Origin: CAYUCE01 sp964443275
GTDB lineage: Bacteria; Bipolaricaulota; Bipolaricaulia; CAYUCE01
Length of the DNA: 14,982 nucleotides
Assembly: GCA_964443275.1 (NCBI GenBank)
Contig: CAYUCE010000043.1
Span: 1 to 14,982, forward strand
Direction of reading: 5' to 3'
Part shown: positions 1 through 7,808 of the stretch, in pieces
Layout of the letters: each line of letters begins with the position of its first letter
Position numbering within the stretch: position 1 is the first letter of the stretch
Notes under the pieces: model-generated
Database searches by the model: none
Told to the model about the DNA's origin: nothing
The model's input: only the letters and a program-made list of their open reading frames with translations
Program-made: the position numbers and the translations under genes

Positions 1-55
1 GAGCGCCTGATTTGCACTCAGGAGGGTGGCGGTTCGAATCCGCTCGTCTCCACCA
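1..55 (+). tRNA. tRNA-Ala (anticodon UGC), 5'-truncated by window edge
   Basis: The 3' part of a tRNA is visible. It has the end of the D stem (1-4), an anticodon stem CCTGA/TCAGG (6-10 with 18-22) around the loop TTTGCAC, a 5-nt variable loop, a T stem-loop with TTCGAAT (28-44), the 3' acceptor strand CGTCTCC, discriminator A and an encoded CCA (53-55). Loop positions 34-36 read TGC, which gives alanine. The 5' acceptor strand and most of the D arm lie outside the window. The CCA is genomically encoded. The pgk start codon follows after only 3 nt, so the tRNA and pgk may share a transcript. Confidence 0.93.
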
Positions 56-58
56 GAA

Positions 59-1231
59 ATGAAATTAAAGACCCTAAAAGATATAAATGTGGAAGGTAAG
101 AGGGTGTTGGTCAGGGTCGATTTCAATGTCCCCTTGCAGGAGGGAAGGGTAGCTAGCGATAAAAGAATAAAGAGCGCTCTTCGGACCATAAATTACCTCA
201 TAGATAAGGATGCTAAGATTATATTAATTTCCCATTTGGGAAGACCGGGCGGGGAGGTAAAAGAGGACTTAAGGATGGACCCAATTGCCCATCGATTAGA
301 ATCTCTTCTCAAAAAGCCAGTACTGAAGCTTGATGATTGTATAGGAGAACGAATAGAAAATGAGTTAAAAGAGCTAAGTGGCGGCCAGGTGGCTCTACTT
401 GAAAACAGCCGTTTTCACCCGGGAGAAAAAGAAAACGACCAGCAGTTTGCCAAGGCCCTTTCTGAATTAGCGGATATATTTGTAAACGATGCCTTTGGTA
501 CCGCCCATCGGCTACATGCTTCAAATTACGGAGTAGCTCAATATCTTCCTTCTGTGCCCGGGTTCCTTATAGAAAAGGAAGTGCGTATGTTGAATCGGGC
601 GGCGGTTAATCCAAAGAAACCGATGGTGGGAATAATCGGGGGTGCAAAGGTTAAAAGTAAGATTGGAGCACTGGCCGATCTACTGGATAGAGTAGATACT
701 TTCCTCATCGGGGGCGGTATATCCTATACTTTTATTAAAGCAAAAGGGTACTCAGTAGGAGATTCCATCCTGGAGAAAGAAATGGTCAAAGAGGTAAAAA
801 GATTTAGCCAACAGGCGGAAAAAGAGAATGTAGAGGTGATATTGCCAAAGGATGTGAAGATAGCATCTGAAAATATGGCTGATATAGCCACTGTGAATGT
901 TAAGGAAATTAGGGATGGGTGGGCTGGTTACGATATAGGACCGGACACCATAAAAGAGTTTACTAAAAAATTGAGCCCGGCAAGTACCGTTATATGGGCG
1001 GGCCCCCTGGGAATGTATGAAAAATCAGAATTTGCTAAAGGCACTCGGGAAATCGCTCAGTTTTTGGCCACTTTAAAAGCATTTCGAGTAATTGGGGGAG
1101 GGGATACGGCTGCGGCTATTGAGCAGTTTAACCTGGCCGGCAAGATGGATCATGTCTCTACCGGCGGTGGGGCTTGCTTAGCGTATCTGCGTGGTAAGAA
1201 AATGCCGGTTCTAGAAAGTCTTAAGGGCTAA
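59..1231 (+). CDS. pgk: Phosphoglycerate kinase
   Basis: This 390-residue cytosolic glycolytic enzyme interconverts 1,3-bisphosphoglycerate + ADP and 3-phosphoglycerate + ATP. Family landmarks are present in order: the N-terminal VLVRVDFNVPL substrate-binding strand, SHLGRPGG, LLENSRFHPGE, VNDAFGTAHR, the nucleotide-domain GGAKVKSKIG, WAGPLGMYE, GGGDTAAAIEQF and the C-terminal STGGGACLAYLRGK. Length is normal for bacterial PGK (about 390-400). The ATG at 59 matches the usual N-terminus. An in-frame GTG at 26 would put 11 extra residues inside the tRNA and is rejected. No Shine-Dalgarno lies between the tRNA CCA and this ATG; the only AGGAGGG (20-26) is inside the tRNA, 32 nt away. No gap or tpiA neighbour is present. 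The gene converges on ftsZ. Confidence 0.97.
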   Translation: MKLKTLKDINVEGKRVLVRVDFNVPLQEGRVASDKRIKSALRTINYLIDKDAKIILISHLGRPGGEVKEDLRMDPIAHRLESLLKKPVLKLDDCIGERIENELKELSGGQVALLENSRFHPGEKENDQQFAKALSELADIFVNDAFGTAHRLHASNYGVAQYLPSVPGFLIEKEVRMLNRAAVNPKKPMVGIIGGAKVKSKIGALADLLDRVDTFLIGGGISYTFIKAKGYSVGDSILEKEMVKEVKRFSQQAEKENVEVILPKDVKIASENMADIATVNVKEIRDGWAGYDIGPDTIKEFTKKLSPASTVIWAGPLGMYEKSEFAKGTREIAQFLATLKAFRVIGGGDTAAAIEQFNLAGKMDHVSTGGGACLAYLRGKKMPVLESLKG

Positions 1232-1321
1232 TAAACTGGCCCACGAACTTTCGCCTTTTGATCGAAATTTAGGCCTAAAGATTAAATTAAAGCTTCTCTT
1301 TTTAAAAAATTTTTGTTTATT
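1232..1321. other. Convergent intergenic region pgk/ftsZ, no clear terminator
   Basis: This AT-rich 90-nt gap separates the convergent 3' ends of pgk and ftsZ. It contains a perfect 12-bp palindrome TTTAGGCCTAAA (1268-1279), which has no loop and would fold poorly. A 5-bp TTTCG/CGAAA inverted repeat lies just before it, and an A/T run follows at about 1300-1317. None forms a GC-rich stem followed by a U tract, so any shared terminator here is weak or factor-dependent. Confidence 0.5.
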
Positions 1322-2389
1322 TTATCCTTTAGACGTGCTGCCTCGTCTCCAGCGCAGGAAAGTAGGGATATCTAAATCGTCCTTTTCCTTGTTTCCCATA
1401 TCGGCTAAAAAAACTTCCTCTTCCATCTCGTCTTCTCTTTCTTCTAGTTGTCTGAACCCGGTGGCGATGACGGTCATCTTTACCTTATCAAAGCCGTTTT
1501 TCACCGTGGCTCCGAAGATTATGTCCGCTTGATCTGTTACCGCATCCCTGATCAAAGAGGCAGCTTCGGTAACTTCTTCCAAGGAAAGCTCTGCTCCACC
1601 GGTAATATTCATGATTACCTTTTGGGCTCCCTTTATCGAGCCTTCCAACAGCGGAGATGAGATGGCATTGCGGGCAGCTTCCTTGGTTTTGCCCTCTCCG
1701 TCCCCCTCTCCAATTCCCATCATGGCGGTTCCGGCGTTTTTCATGGTAGCTTGAACATCGGCAAAGTCCAGATTGATCATACCGGGGATGGTTATAAGAT
1801 CGGAGATACCTTGAACTCCCTGTCTTAGGATGTCATCGGCCAATTCAAAAGCCCTAGTAAGGGGGACGTTATCGGTGGCCACTTTTAACAAGCGATCGTT
1901 GGAAATGGTAATTAGGGTATCCACATTTTTTCTCAATTCTTCAATACCTTTTTTTGCCCTCTCCAGTCTAGTTTTTCCTTCAAAGGAGAAAGGACGGGTT
2001 ACTATACCCGCAGTAAGGATGTCTCTTTCCTTAGCTAGTTTAGCTATCACCGGACAAGCGCCGGTTCCAGTTCCCCCTCCCATACCGGCGGTGATGAAAA
2101 CCATATCTATCCCTTCCAGTAAATCGGCTATGGCCGCCTCACTTTCCTCTGCTGCTTTCCGGCCTAGTTCAGGATCGCCTCCCACTCCTAAGCCTTTGGT
2201 CAGCTTTTCACCTATCTGGAGGGTCTGGTGAGCATTTATTATATCTAGTACCTGAGCATCGGTATTGACGGCGATTAGCTCCACATTTTCCACTTGAGCC
2301 TGCATCATACGGTCGATGGCATTGCCGCCTCCCCCGCCTACACCGATTACTTTTATATTCGCCATTCCATTTCTTTTGGTTTTTTCCAT
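1322..2389 (-). CDS. ftsZ: Cell division protein FtsZ
   Basis: This tubulin-like GTPase polymerises into the cytokinetic ring at mid-cell. The 355-residue protein has the nucleotide-binding GVGGGGGNAIDRM near the N-terminus, AVNTDAQ, the tubulin signature GMGGGTGTGACPV, TRPFSFEGKTR, and the T7 synergy loop NLDFADVQ that completes the neighbour's GTPase site. It ends with the conserved tail DIPTFLRW, the docking peptide for FtsA and other partners, plus a short basic extension. The linker between the globular domain and the tail is only about 27 residues and strongly acidic, making the protein shorter than typical FtsZ. I chose the ATG at 2389 because AGAGGG lies 8 nt upstream. An in-frame GTG at 2398 overlaps the ftsA stop (GTGA) and is the alternative. 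It is the last gene of the division cluster. Confidence 0.97.
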   Translation of the reverse strand: MEKTKRNGMANIKVIGVGGGGGNAIDRMMQAQVENVELIAVNTDAQVLDIINAHQTLQIGEKLTKGLGVGGDPELGRKAAEESEAAIADLLEGIDMVFITAGMGGGTGTGACPVIAKLAKERDILTAGIVTRPFSFEGKTRLERAKKGIEELRKNVDTLITISNDRLLKVATDNVPLTRAFELADDILRQGVQGISDLITIPGMINLDFADVQATMKNAGTAMMGIGEGDGEGKTKEAARNAISSPLLEGSIKGAQKVIMNITGGAELSLEEVTEAASLIRDAVTDQADIIFGATVKNGFDKVKMTVIATGFRQLEEREDEMEEEVFLADMGNKEKDDLDIPTFLRWRRGSTSKG

Positions 2390-2394
2390 TGTTC

Positions 2395-3633
2395 TCACCC
2401 TCTAAAGAACCGGTCTAGCCATTTAAAGATCTTGGTTAGCATGGAGTTTTCCTTTCTGCCGTTTCTGGATATGCCGCTGGACCATCCATATTCTTTGGAT
2501 TCCACCGCATACTGTAATAAACCGATGCCCGTAGCATAAATGGGGCTTTCCACGATGTCTCTTAGACCGTGAATTCCCTGAGGACTTCTCCCCCTTCGGG
2601 CAGCAATGCCATATCTGTCCTGGACGAACTTACTTATATTCTTAAGTAATGAAGTCCCTCCGGTAAGAACTATGCCCGAAGGTACTAAATCCCTATATCC
2701 GGCGTTTTCTATCTCGTTTATGGTTAGATCGAAAAGTTCTTCTAGACGTGGTTCTATGATCTTAGCTAACTTTTGCTTGGATACTGTGCGCTTTTCCTCC
2801 CCGATGGTAGTTATCTCGATTCTGTCCTCAGCACTTATCTCATCTAAGTAGGGAGTTCCCTCGGTTATCTTTATCTTCTCCGCTTCCTCAAAGGGCACTT
2901 TTAGCCCCACCGTAATATCATTGGTGATGTGTTCACCGGCGATGGGTAGTACTTTTGAGAACCAAATATCCCCACCGCGAAAGATAGCTATGTCCGAAGT
3001 GCCACCCCCTATATCAGTTAAAACCACACCCAACTGTTTTTCGGCAGGGGATAATACCGCTTGAGAGGAAGCCAAAGGTTCCAGCACTATTTGATTAATG
3101 CCAATACCTAAATTTTCTACACACCGCACTATGTTATGCACCGCAGTTACTGAACCGGTAACAATGTGTACATCCACCTCTAGGCGCGTTCCGGTCATCC
3201 CCACCGGATCGGTTATCCCCTCTTGGCCATCGACAATATATTGTCTAGGGATGACGTGGATCATCTCATTCTCCTGCGGAATCTGAATAGCCTGGGCAGT
3301 TTCGATCACCCGCCGTACGTCCTCATCTTCGATAATGCGGTTTGATCGATTGATGGAAACCGTACCCGAATTATTAATGGAGTTGATGTGTTTGCCAGCA
3401 ATACCGGCATAAACAGATTCAATCTTAACGTCGGCCATATTTTCGGCCTCTTCTACCGCCCTCTTAATAGAGTGGGTAGTTTCACCTATATCCACTACCA
3501 CTCCCTTTTCCAGACCCCGGGAAGGGGCCTTTCCCATGCCAATTATTTCGATGGTCCTCTCATCAGTTACATTCCCAACCAGGGCTACAACCTTGGTTGT
3601 ACCAATATCTAACCCGACTACCAATCTCCCCAT
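2395..3633 (-). CDS. ftsA: Cell division protein FtsA
   Basis: This actin-family ATPase (412 residues) tethers FtsZ filaments to the membrane and recruits later divisome proteins. Visible signatures are the N-terminal phosphate-1 motif LDIGTTKVVALVG, the phosphate-2 motif DIGGGTSDIAIF, the adenosine motif region VLTGGTSLLKN, and the C-terminal amphipathic helix ending FKWLDRFFRG, the usual membrane-targeting sequence. The ATG at 3633 is preferred: AAGGTGG lies 8 nt upstream, and the protein then starts MGRLVVGLDIG as in relatives. An in-frame GTG at 3645 has no spaced ribosome site. ftsA ends 5 nt before the chosen ftsZ start, and the ftsZ ribosome site lies in its last codons, consistent with translational coupling that keeps the two proteins in ratio. 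Confidence 0.97.
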   Translation of the reverse strand: MGRLVVGLDIGTTKVVALVGNVTDERTIEIIGMGKAPSRGLEKGVVVDIGETTHSIKRAVEEAENMADVKIESVYAGIAGKHINSINNSGTVSINRSNRIIEDEDVRRVIETAQAIQIPQENEMIHVIPRQYIVDGQEGITDPVGMTGTRLEVDVHIVTGSVTAVHNIVRCVENLGIGINQIVLEPLASSQAVLSPAEKQLGVVLTDIGGGTSDIAIFRGGDIWFSKVLPIAGEHITNDITVGLKVPFEEAEKIKITEGTPYLDEISAEDRIEITTIGEEKRTVSKQKLAKIIEPRLEELFDLTINEIENAGYRDLVPSGIVLTGGTSLLKNISKFVQDRYGIAARRGRSPQGIHGLRDIVESPIYATGIGLLQYAVESKEYGWSSGISRNGRKENSMLTKIFKWLDRFFRG

Positions 3634-3656
3634 ACCTCTCACCACCTTAAAGTTGT

Positions 3657-4373
3657 TTAATGATTACGGGGCGAAAAGATTACTTGATTGTCAAATCTCA
3701 AGTCTATATATCTATATTTGCTCCCGTCAATCTTCTCTAAAATTTTCTTTAAAATGTTCAGGTTTCTTTTAAAATTTATTTTTTTCAGCAATACTTTGTA
3801 ACCCTGAACTGCTACTAACCTAGCTTGTTTGTCTTCTAGCTTTAATTGTTCGAATCTTTTTAAGAATTCATCTTCCATAGCCATAAGTTCCCGGATCAAT
3901 GATATATGTTCCTCACTTTCTAGTCGCTCTCCCTGCCGGGTATCAACCGTGTGTACACCACTTACAACCGGTTTTTGGTGCGGAAGCTCCTGTGGATCGA
4001 GATCCCTTCTTTCTAAGATATAGCCCTCCTTTCCCGCCCAGAAATAACCTCGATCTGGAAGCTCAACCAAGGTGTAAGGTTCTCTTTCATCTATTTTGAT
4101 AATCAGTGTAGACGGTAATTCTTTCGTTATCTTAACCCTTTTGATCCATGGAAGGTTAATCAAGGATCGATTAAGGGTGTTTAAGCTAACTGTTAAAATA
4201 TTTGAACCAAGGTACGTATCAGCAAGACTTTTCACTGTTGGAAGGCGTGCCCTCTCACCACCTTCTATTTTAATTTCGTTTATTCTAAGATATTTTGAGC
4301 AAAATGTCAAATAGACTACACTTGCGATTAATAACCCTGTGACTATAAATGTTAGAAGCAGCCTTCTTTTCAA
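3657..4373 (-). CDS. ftsQ: Cell division protein FtsQ/DivIB
   Basis: This bitopic divisome protein (238 residues) normally bridges the cytoplasmic ring to septal wall synthesis through FtsL and FtsB. It has a short basic N-terminus (KRR), one transmembrane segment at about residues 4-25, then an extracytoplasmic POTRA domain (LRINEIKIEG to about 95, with the characteristic NLPWIKRVKITKELPSTLIIKIDEREP), followed by the beta domain. The cytoplasmic tail is minimal, shorter than in many DivIB proteins. The start is TTG at 4373, 2 nt after the murB stop; AAAGG inside the end of murB lies about 9 nt upstream. It is followed after 23 nt by ftsA. The assignment rests on topology, the POTRA pattern and position, since the family diverges rapidly. 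Confidence 0.9.
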   Translation of the reverse strand: MKRRLLLTFIVTGLLIASVVYLTFCSKYLRINEIKIEGGERARLPTVKSLADTYLGSNILTVSLNTLNRSLINLPWIKRVKITKELPSTLIIKIDEREPYTLVELPDRGYFWAGKEGYILERRDLDPQELPHQKPVVSGVHTVDTRQGERLESEEHISLIRELMAMEDEFLKRFEQLKLEDKQARLVAVQGYKVLLKKINFKRNLNILKKILEKIDGSKYRYIDLRFDNQVIFSPRNH

Positions 4374-4375
4374 TC

Positions 4376-5272
4376 CTACACTACCTTTAGTTCTAATTCA
4401 AGCTCTATACCGAAGTGACTGTAAACCTTTTCCCTGGATATGTCAACTAACTTTAATATATTTTTAGCGGTAGCACCTCCCAAGTTAATGATAAAATTTG
4501 CGTGGCGGTCGCTGACAGCTGCTTTCCCTATCCGATAACCTTTTAAACCTGCCTTATCGAGTAGTTGACCGGCACTTAGATCGCTATCGGTTGGATTTTT
4601 GAACACGCAACCGGGGCTGGGAATCTTAAGAGGTTGGGTCATCCTTTTCTTTTTAAGGATTTTCTTCATATTAGGTGGCTTAACTCCTCGTAGGTTGAAC
4701 TCTCCCTCCAGCAAAACATGATTTTTTTCCTGAAATATGCTATATCGATTTCCAAACCTGCATTCATTTTTCTTATAAGTTGTAAGCTTTCCATCTGGGT
4801 CCAAGCACTTTATTTTTGACACCCATCCAGATATAGTCGCGTTGGGAATACCGGCGTTCATGACCAAGGCTCCCCCTACGGTACCCGGTATTCCCGCTAG
4901 AAAATCCAACTCATGGATCCCCCTTTGGTTAAGGGCTCGGATTGCCTCCTTAAGGTCCGCTCCCGCACGCATGCGAAAAGTCTTTTCGTTGAACTCCATT
5001 CTGGTTAGATTGTTTTTTGTACAGATTACTACCCCCCGGTATCCTTCATCCGGGAACAAAATATTTGTACCATTTCCCAGGACCATCCAGGGAAGTTTGA
5101 ATTTGCGGGCAAAGCTTATGGCTTTTTTAATATCTATAAAATCTTTGGGGAAAAGAAAGTAATCCGCTATCCCTCCTACTTTTAGCGAGGTATGGAACTT
5201 CAAATTTTCCTTTTCTCTTAAATCCCCTTTTAGATTTCTTTTTAAGGATTTAAAGGTACTCCTTTTGATCAT
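4376..5272 (-). CDS. murB: UDP-N-acetylenolpyruvoylglucosamine reductase MurB
   Basis: This FAD-dependent cytosolic enzyme reduces UDP-GlcNAc-enolpyruvate to UDP-MurNAc with NADPH, the second committed step of peptidoglycan precursor synthesis. The 298-residue protein has the FAD-binding pattern of the PCMH-type fold: FHTSLKVGGIAD, VLGNGTNIL, and AGIPGTVGGALVMNAG (about 126-141). The MurB C-terminal domain has NRYSIF (active-site Arg176), GCVFKNP and AGLKGYRIGKAAVSDRHANFIIN. Its compact length fits type II MurB of Gram-positive and related bacteria. At the position where Escherichia coli MurB has the proton-donor serine (Ser229), this protein has Cys222. The ATG at 5272 begins 6 nt after the murC stop and lacks a good Shine-Dalgarno, so translation probably depends on coupling to murC. 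Confidence 0.96.
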   Translation of the reverse strand: MIKRSTFKSLKRNLKGDLREKENLKFHTSLKVGGIADYFLFPKDFIDIKKAISFARKFKLPWMVLGNGTNILFPDEGYRGVVICTKNNLTRMEFNEKTFRMRAGADLKEAIRALNQRGIHELDFLAGIPGTVGGALVMNAGIPNATISGWVSKIKCLDPDGKLTTYKKNECRFGNRYSIFQEKNHVLLEGEFNLRGVKPPNMKKILKKKRMTQPLKIPSPGCVFKNPTDSDLSAGQLLDKAGLKGYRIGKAAVSDRHANFIINLGGATAKNILKLVDISREKVYSHFGIELELELKVV

Positions 5273-5278
5273 AATTAT

Positions 5279-6694
5279 TTAACGGGAAATTACCGGCCTG
5301 TTGTCCATAGTTAAAACTTTAGGATCTAGACTCCGTACGCATTTGGAATTAGCGAATTTGTACATAACCTTCCAAATGTCTCCGGCTCCAAATCCGATGA
5401 TGAAGTCCCCTGGTTGTGTCGACTCTTTAAGGAAGGAATAAATTTCCTCCTTTTCAGGAAGGTAATGAACTTTTGTTTTTTCCCTTTTTTTGATGGAGGA
5501 GGCTATTCGTCGGGCGTCAACTCCGGGTATGGGATTTTCAAAGGCCGGATATATGTTGGTAATTACCACTACATCTGCGAGGTCAAATGATCTAGTGAAA
5601 GATGCTTTTAGATATTTGGTTCGGGTGAATCTATGCGGTTGGAAAACAGCTATTAATCGCCTTGATCCCCAGCCGTTTTGAATAGCTTCCAGGTTGGTCT
5701 CAATCTCTTTTGGTAAGTGGGCGTAATCATCTATGATCATCACTCCATCGTTTCTGATGGTTTGAAACCTTCTTTCCGGAGGGGAAAAATTTTTCATAAT
5801 CTTCATCATTTCTGAAAAATCAAGCCCCACTTCCTTTCCCACACCTATAGCTGCTAAAGCATTATAGACGTTATGCCGTCCAGGTACGGGTATGTGGACT
5901 TTTCCTACTTTGTTTCCCCGGAAGTTTAAGTCAAATTTCATCTTGAAGCCGTCTTGGTGAATATTTTTGGCTTGGAGATCTCCTCCTTTTTGAATTCCAA
6001 AAGTGACTGTGCGGCGATCTATATCTTTTATAATCTTCCTTGTTTGAGGATCATCTATATTTAGAACACATAGGTTTGAATTCTTTGCAAATTGGGAGAA
6101 GCTCTCCCTTATTTCTGAGCCGCCGGAATAGGTATTTAAATGATCTTTATCAATATTTGTTATCACTGCTATGGTAGGTTTAATATCCAAAAAATACCCG
6201 TCACTTTCATCGATTTCGGCCACTAGATACCTGCTCTTTCCCAACTTGGCATTTCCTCCTAGCTTGCGACATGGGGCTCCGATAAGAAATGTGGGGTCCA
6301 AGTTTGATTCTTCCAGCAAGGTGGCTACCATCGTTGTAGTGGTAGTTTTACCGTGAGTTCCACTAATACCTATGGAAAAATTCTCATCCATTACTTGGCT
6401 TAACAGGCCCAGCCTAGGTATTATTTCGATATTCCTTCTCTTGGCTTCCTTTTTTTCAACGTTATCATCCGCGATGGCCGAGGAGACAATTACCTTATCT
6501 ACATTTCTTTTTAGGTTATTTTTCCTATGCCCTATCCTTATTTTTATTCCTTCTTTTCGTAGGGTTTGAATTTTAGATGTCTCTTTTATGTCCGAGCCGG
6601 AAATTTTAAAGCCCCGTTTGTTCAGCACATAAGCCAGACCGCTCATCCCTTCACCGCCGATTCCAATAAAATGGTAGCTTTTATTGACTAACAT
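5279..6694 (-). CDS. murC: UDP-N-acetylmuramate--L-alanine ligase MurC
   Basis: This ATP-dependent cytosolic ligase adds L-alanine to UDP-MurNAc, the first residue of the stem peptide. The 471-residue protein has the N-terminal Rossmann-like YHFIGIGGEGMSGLA, the Mur ligase P-loop GTHGKTTTT (112-120), DESDG (162-166), ITNIDKDHLN, PGRHNVYNALAA, and the C-terminal DDYAHLPKEI (322-331) and FQPHRFTRTKYL. Where MurC usually reads DDYxHHP, the second His is Leu327. I start at the ATG at 6694 because the MurC family begins with this YHFIGIGG strand; the frame stays open to 6790, but that extension lies inside murG and is basic and unlike MurC. The start overlaps the murG end by 14 nt. A strong AAGGAGG sits 15 nt upstream, a rather long spacing. 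Confidence 0.95.
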   Translation of the reverse strand: MLVNKSYHFIGIGGEGMSGLAYVLNKRGFKISGSDIKETSKIQTLRKEGIKIRIGHRKNNLKRNVDKVIVSSAIADDNVEKKEAKRRNIEIIPRLGLLSQVMDENFSIGISGTHGKTTTTTMVATLLEESNLDPTFLIGAPCRKLGGNAKLGKSRYLVAEIDESDGYFLDIKPTIAVITNIDKDHLNTYSGGSEIRESFSQFAKNSNLCVLNIDDPQTRKIIKDIDRRTVTFGIQKGGDLQAKNIHQDGFKMKFDLNFRGNKVGKVHIPVPGRHNVYNALAAIGVGKEVGLDFSEMMKIMKNFSPPERRFQTIRNDGVMIIDDYAHLPKEIETNLEAIQNGWGSRRLIAVFQPHRFTRTKYLKASFTRSFDLADVVVITNIYPAFENPIPGVDARRIASSIKKREKTKVHYLPEKEEIYSFLKESTQPGDFIIGFGAGDIWKVMYKFANSKCVRSLDPKVLTMDNRPVISR

Positions 6695-7808
6695 TGATGA
6701 AAGCTTCAACCTCCTTCTTGATCTGTTTGGCTGCTTTCCTTTTACCCAATGAATAGCTTTTCGAGCGCATTCTTTCACAGAGATCTTCATTCAAAAGCAC
6801 CCGCTTTATTAGAGTGGCTATACTTTCCTTACCTTTAGATAAGTTCTCTTCTTCAATTACCAAACAAGCGCCCTTTTTCTTCAAAATTGAGGCATTAATG
6901 GATTGATGGTCACAGACAGCCCCCTTCCAAGGCACTAAGATAGAGGGTAGGCCCAAAGCAGTTATCTCCGCTAAAGTGCAGGCCCCTGCCCGGCATATAA
7001 CCAGATCGGCCATCTTTAAGGCCCTTCCCATGTCCTCGATATAGTCACAAACCTTGATGTTTTCAATTCCTTCCTGAATAAGGATGCGCTTAAAAGATTT
7101 AGATTCTTCGCCTCTACCAGTAACTAGTAGTATTTGAACATCCTCTAACTTGTTAATCCGCTTGCGATCTCGTAGGACCGCTTGGTTGAGAAGTATTGAT
7201 CCCGAGGAACCACCCATGACCAATACGGTCCTTCTGTTTGGCTCCAGGTCAAAAAGCTGGTAGGCACCCTCACATGATTTTGTTTGAAGTAAGTTCTCTC
7301 TGATGGGAACCCCAGTAACCAGGATTTTGTGGCCATGAAGATATTTCTTGGCGGATTCGAAAGCTAAAAATACCAAGTCCACCCAGGGAGCCAGCAAGCG
7401 GTTGGTAAGTCCGGGTACCGCGTTCGGTTCAAGGATAAATGTGGGAATTCGCAAGATTGTTCCCCAAAAAAGGGGGGGGAAGGAAGAATATCCACCGGTA
7501 CCTAAGATAATTGAAGGCCTGATTTTGCCAATTATGTATAATGTTTTGGGGAGGGCAACCAGAAGTTCCAAGAGCACCACGGCATTTCTTAATAGGGACC
7601 CCCAGCCGAAACCTCGCTTTAACCCTCTAAGGGACAGTGGGTAAAATTCTAGCCAGTCATAGTTTGAAAGTATCTCCATCTCCAATTCCTTGGTGGTACC
7701 CACATACCCTATCCTTTCCAATCCTTTTAGGTTACGAAAGGAGTCCATAATTGCCAGTGCGGGGTAAAGATGCCCCCCGCTTCCCCCACCGGCTACTAGC
7801 ACTTTCAT
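6681..7808 (-). CDS. murG: Undecaprenyldiphospho-muramoylpentapeptide beta-N-acetylglucosaminyltransferase MurG
   Basis: This GT28-family, membrane-associated enzyme transfers GlcNAc from UDP-GlcNAc to lipid I, making lipid II on the inner face of the membrane. The 375-residue protein has the N-terminal glycine loop AGGGSGGHLYPAL, LGTGGYSSFP, the acceptor-site strand ILEPNAVPGLTNR (125-137), the second glycine loop VMGGSSGS, and the donor-site signature CRAGACTLAEITALGLPSILVP followed by DHQSINA (300-306). Most MurGs have HEQNAVPG; here it is LEPNAVPG, keeping the Glu (127) and Asn but replacing His and Gln. The ATG at 7808 has GGAGGG 6 nt upstream. The gene overlaps the 3' end of ftsW by 77 nt and the start of murC by 14 nt, which supports tight operon coupling. 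Confidence 0.95.
   Translation of the reverse strand: MKVLVAGGGSGGHLYPALAIMDSFRNLKGLERIGYVGTTKELEMEILSNYDWLEFYPLSLRGLKRGFGWGSLLRNAVVLLELLVALPKTLYIIGKIRPSIILGTGGYSSFPPLFWGTILRIPTFILEPNAVPGLTNRLLAPWVDLVFLAFESAKKYLHGHKILVTGVPIRENLLQTKSCEGAYQLFDLEPNRRTVLVMGGSSGSILLNQAVLRDRKRINKLEDVQILLVTGRGEESKSFKRILIQEGIENIKVCDYIEDMGRALKMADLVICRAGACTLAEITALGLPSILVPWKGAVCDHQSINASILKKKGACLVIEEENLSKGKESIATLIKRVLLNEDLCERMRSKSYSLGKRKAAKQIKKEVEAFINVSQ

Noticed and set aside
26..58. GTG at 26 as the pgk start, giving 11 extra residues
   Set aside because: It lies within the tRNA gene, its only ribosome site overlaps the start itself, and PGK family N-termini match the ATG at 59.
1268..1279. 12-bp palindrome TTTAGGCCTAAA as a pgk/ftsZ terminator or protein site
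   Set aside because: It has no loop, the stem is AT-rich and no U tract follows directly; a single short palindrome in AT-rich DNA is not enough evidence.
1830..2231. 133-codon open frame antisense to ftsZ
   Set aside because: A shadow of the FtsZ coding frame; Ser/Pro-rich with no recognisable domain.
6695..6790. N-terminal extension of murC by 32 residues
   Set aside because: The segment is the murG 3' end read in another frame, is basic and unlike MurC; the family begins at the YHFIGIGG strand.
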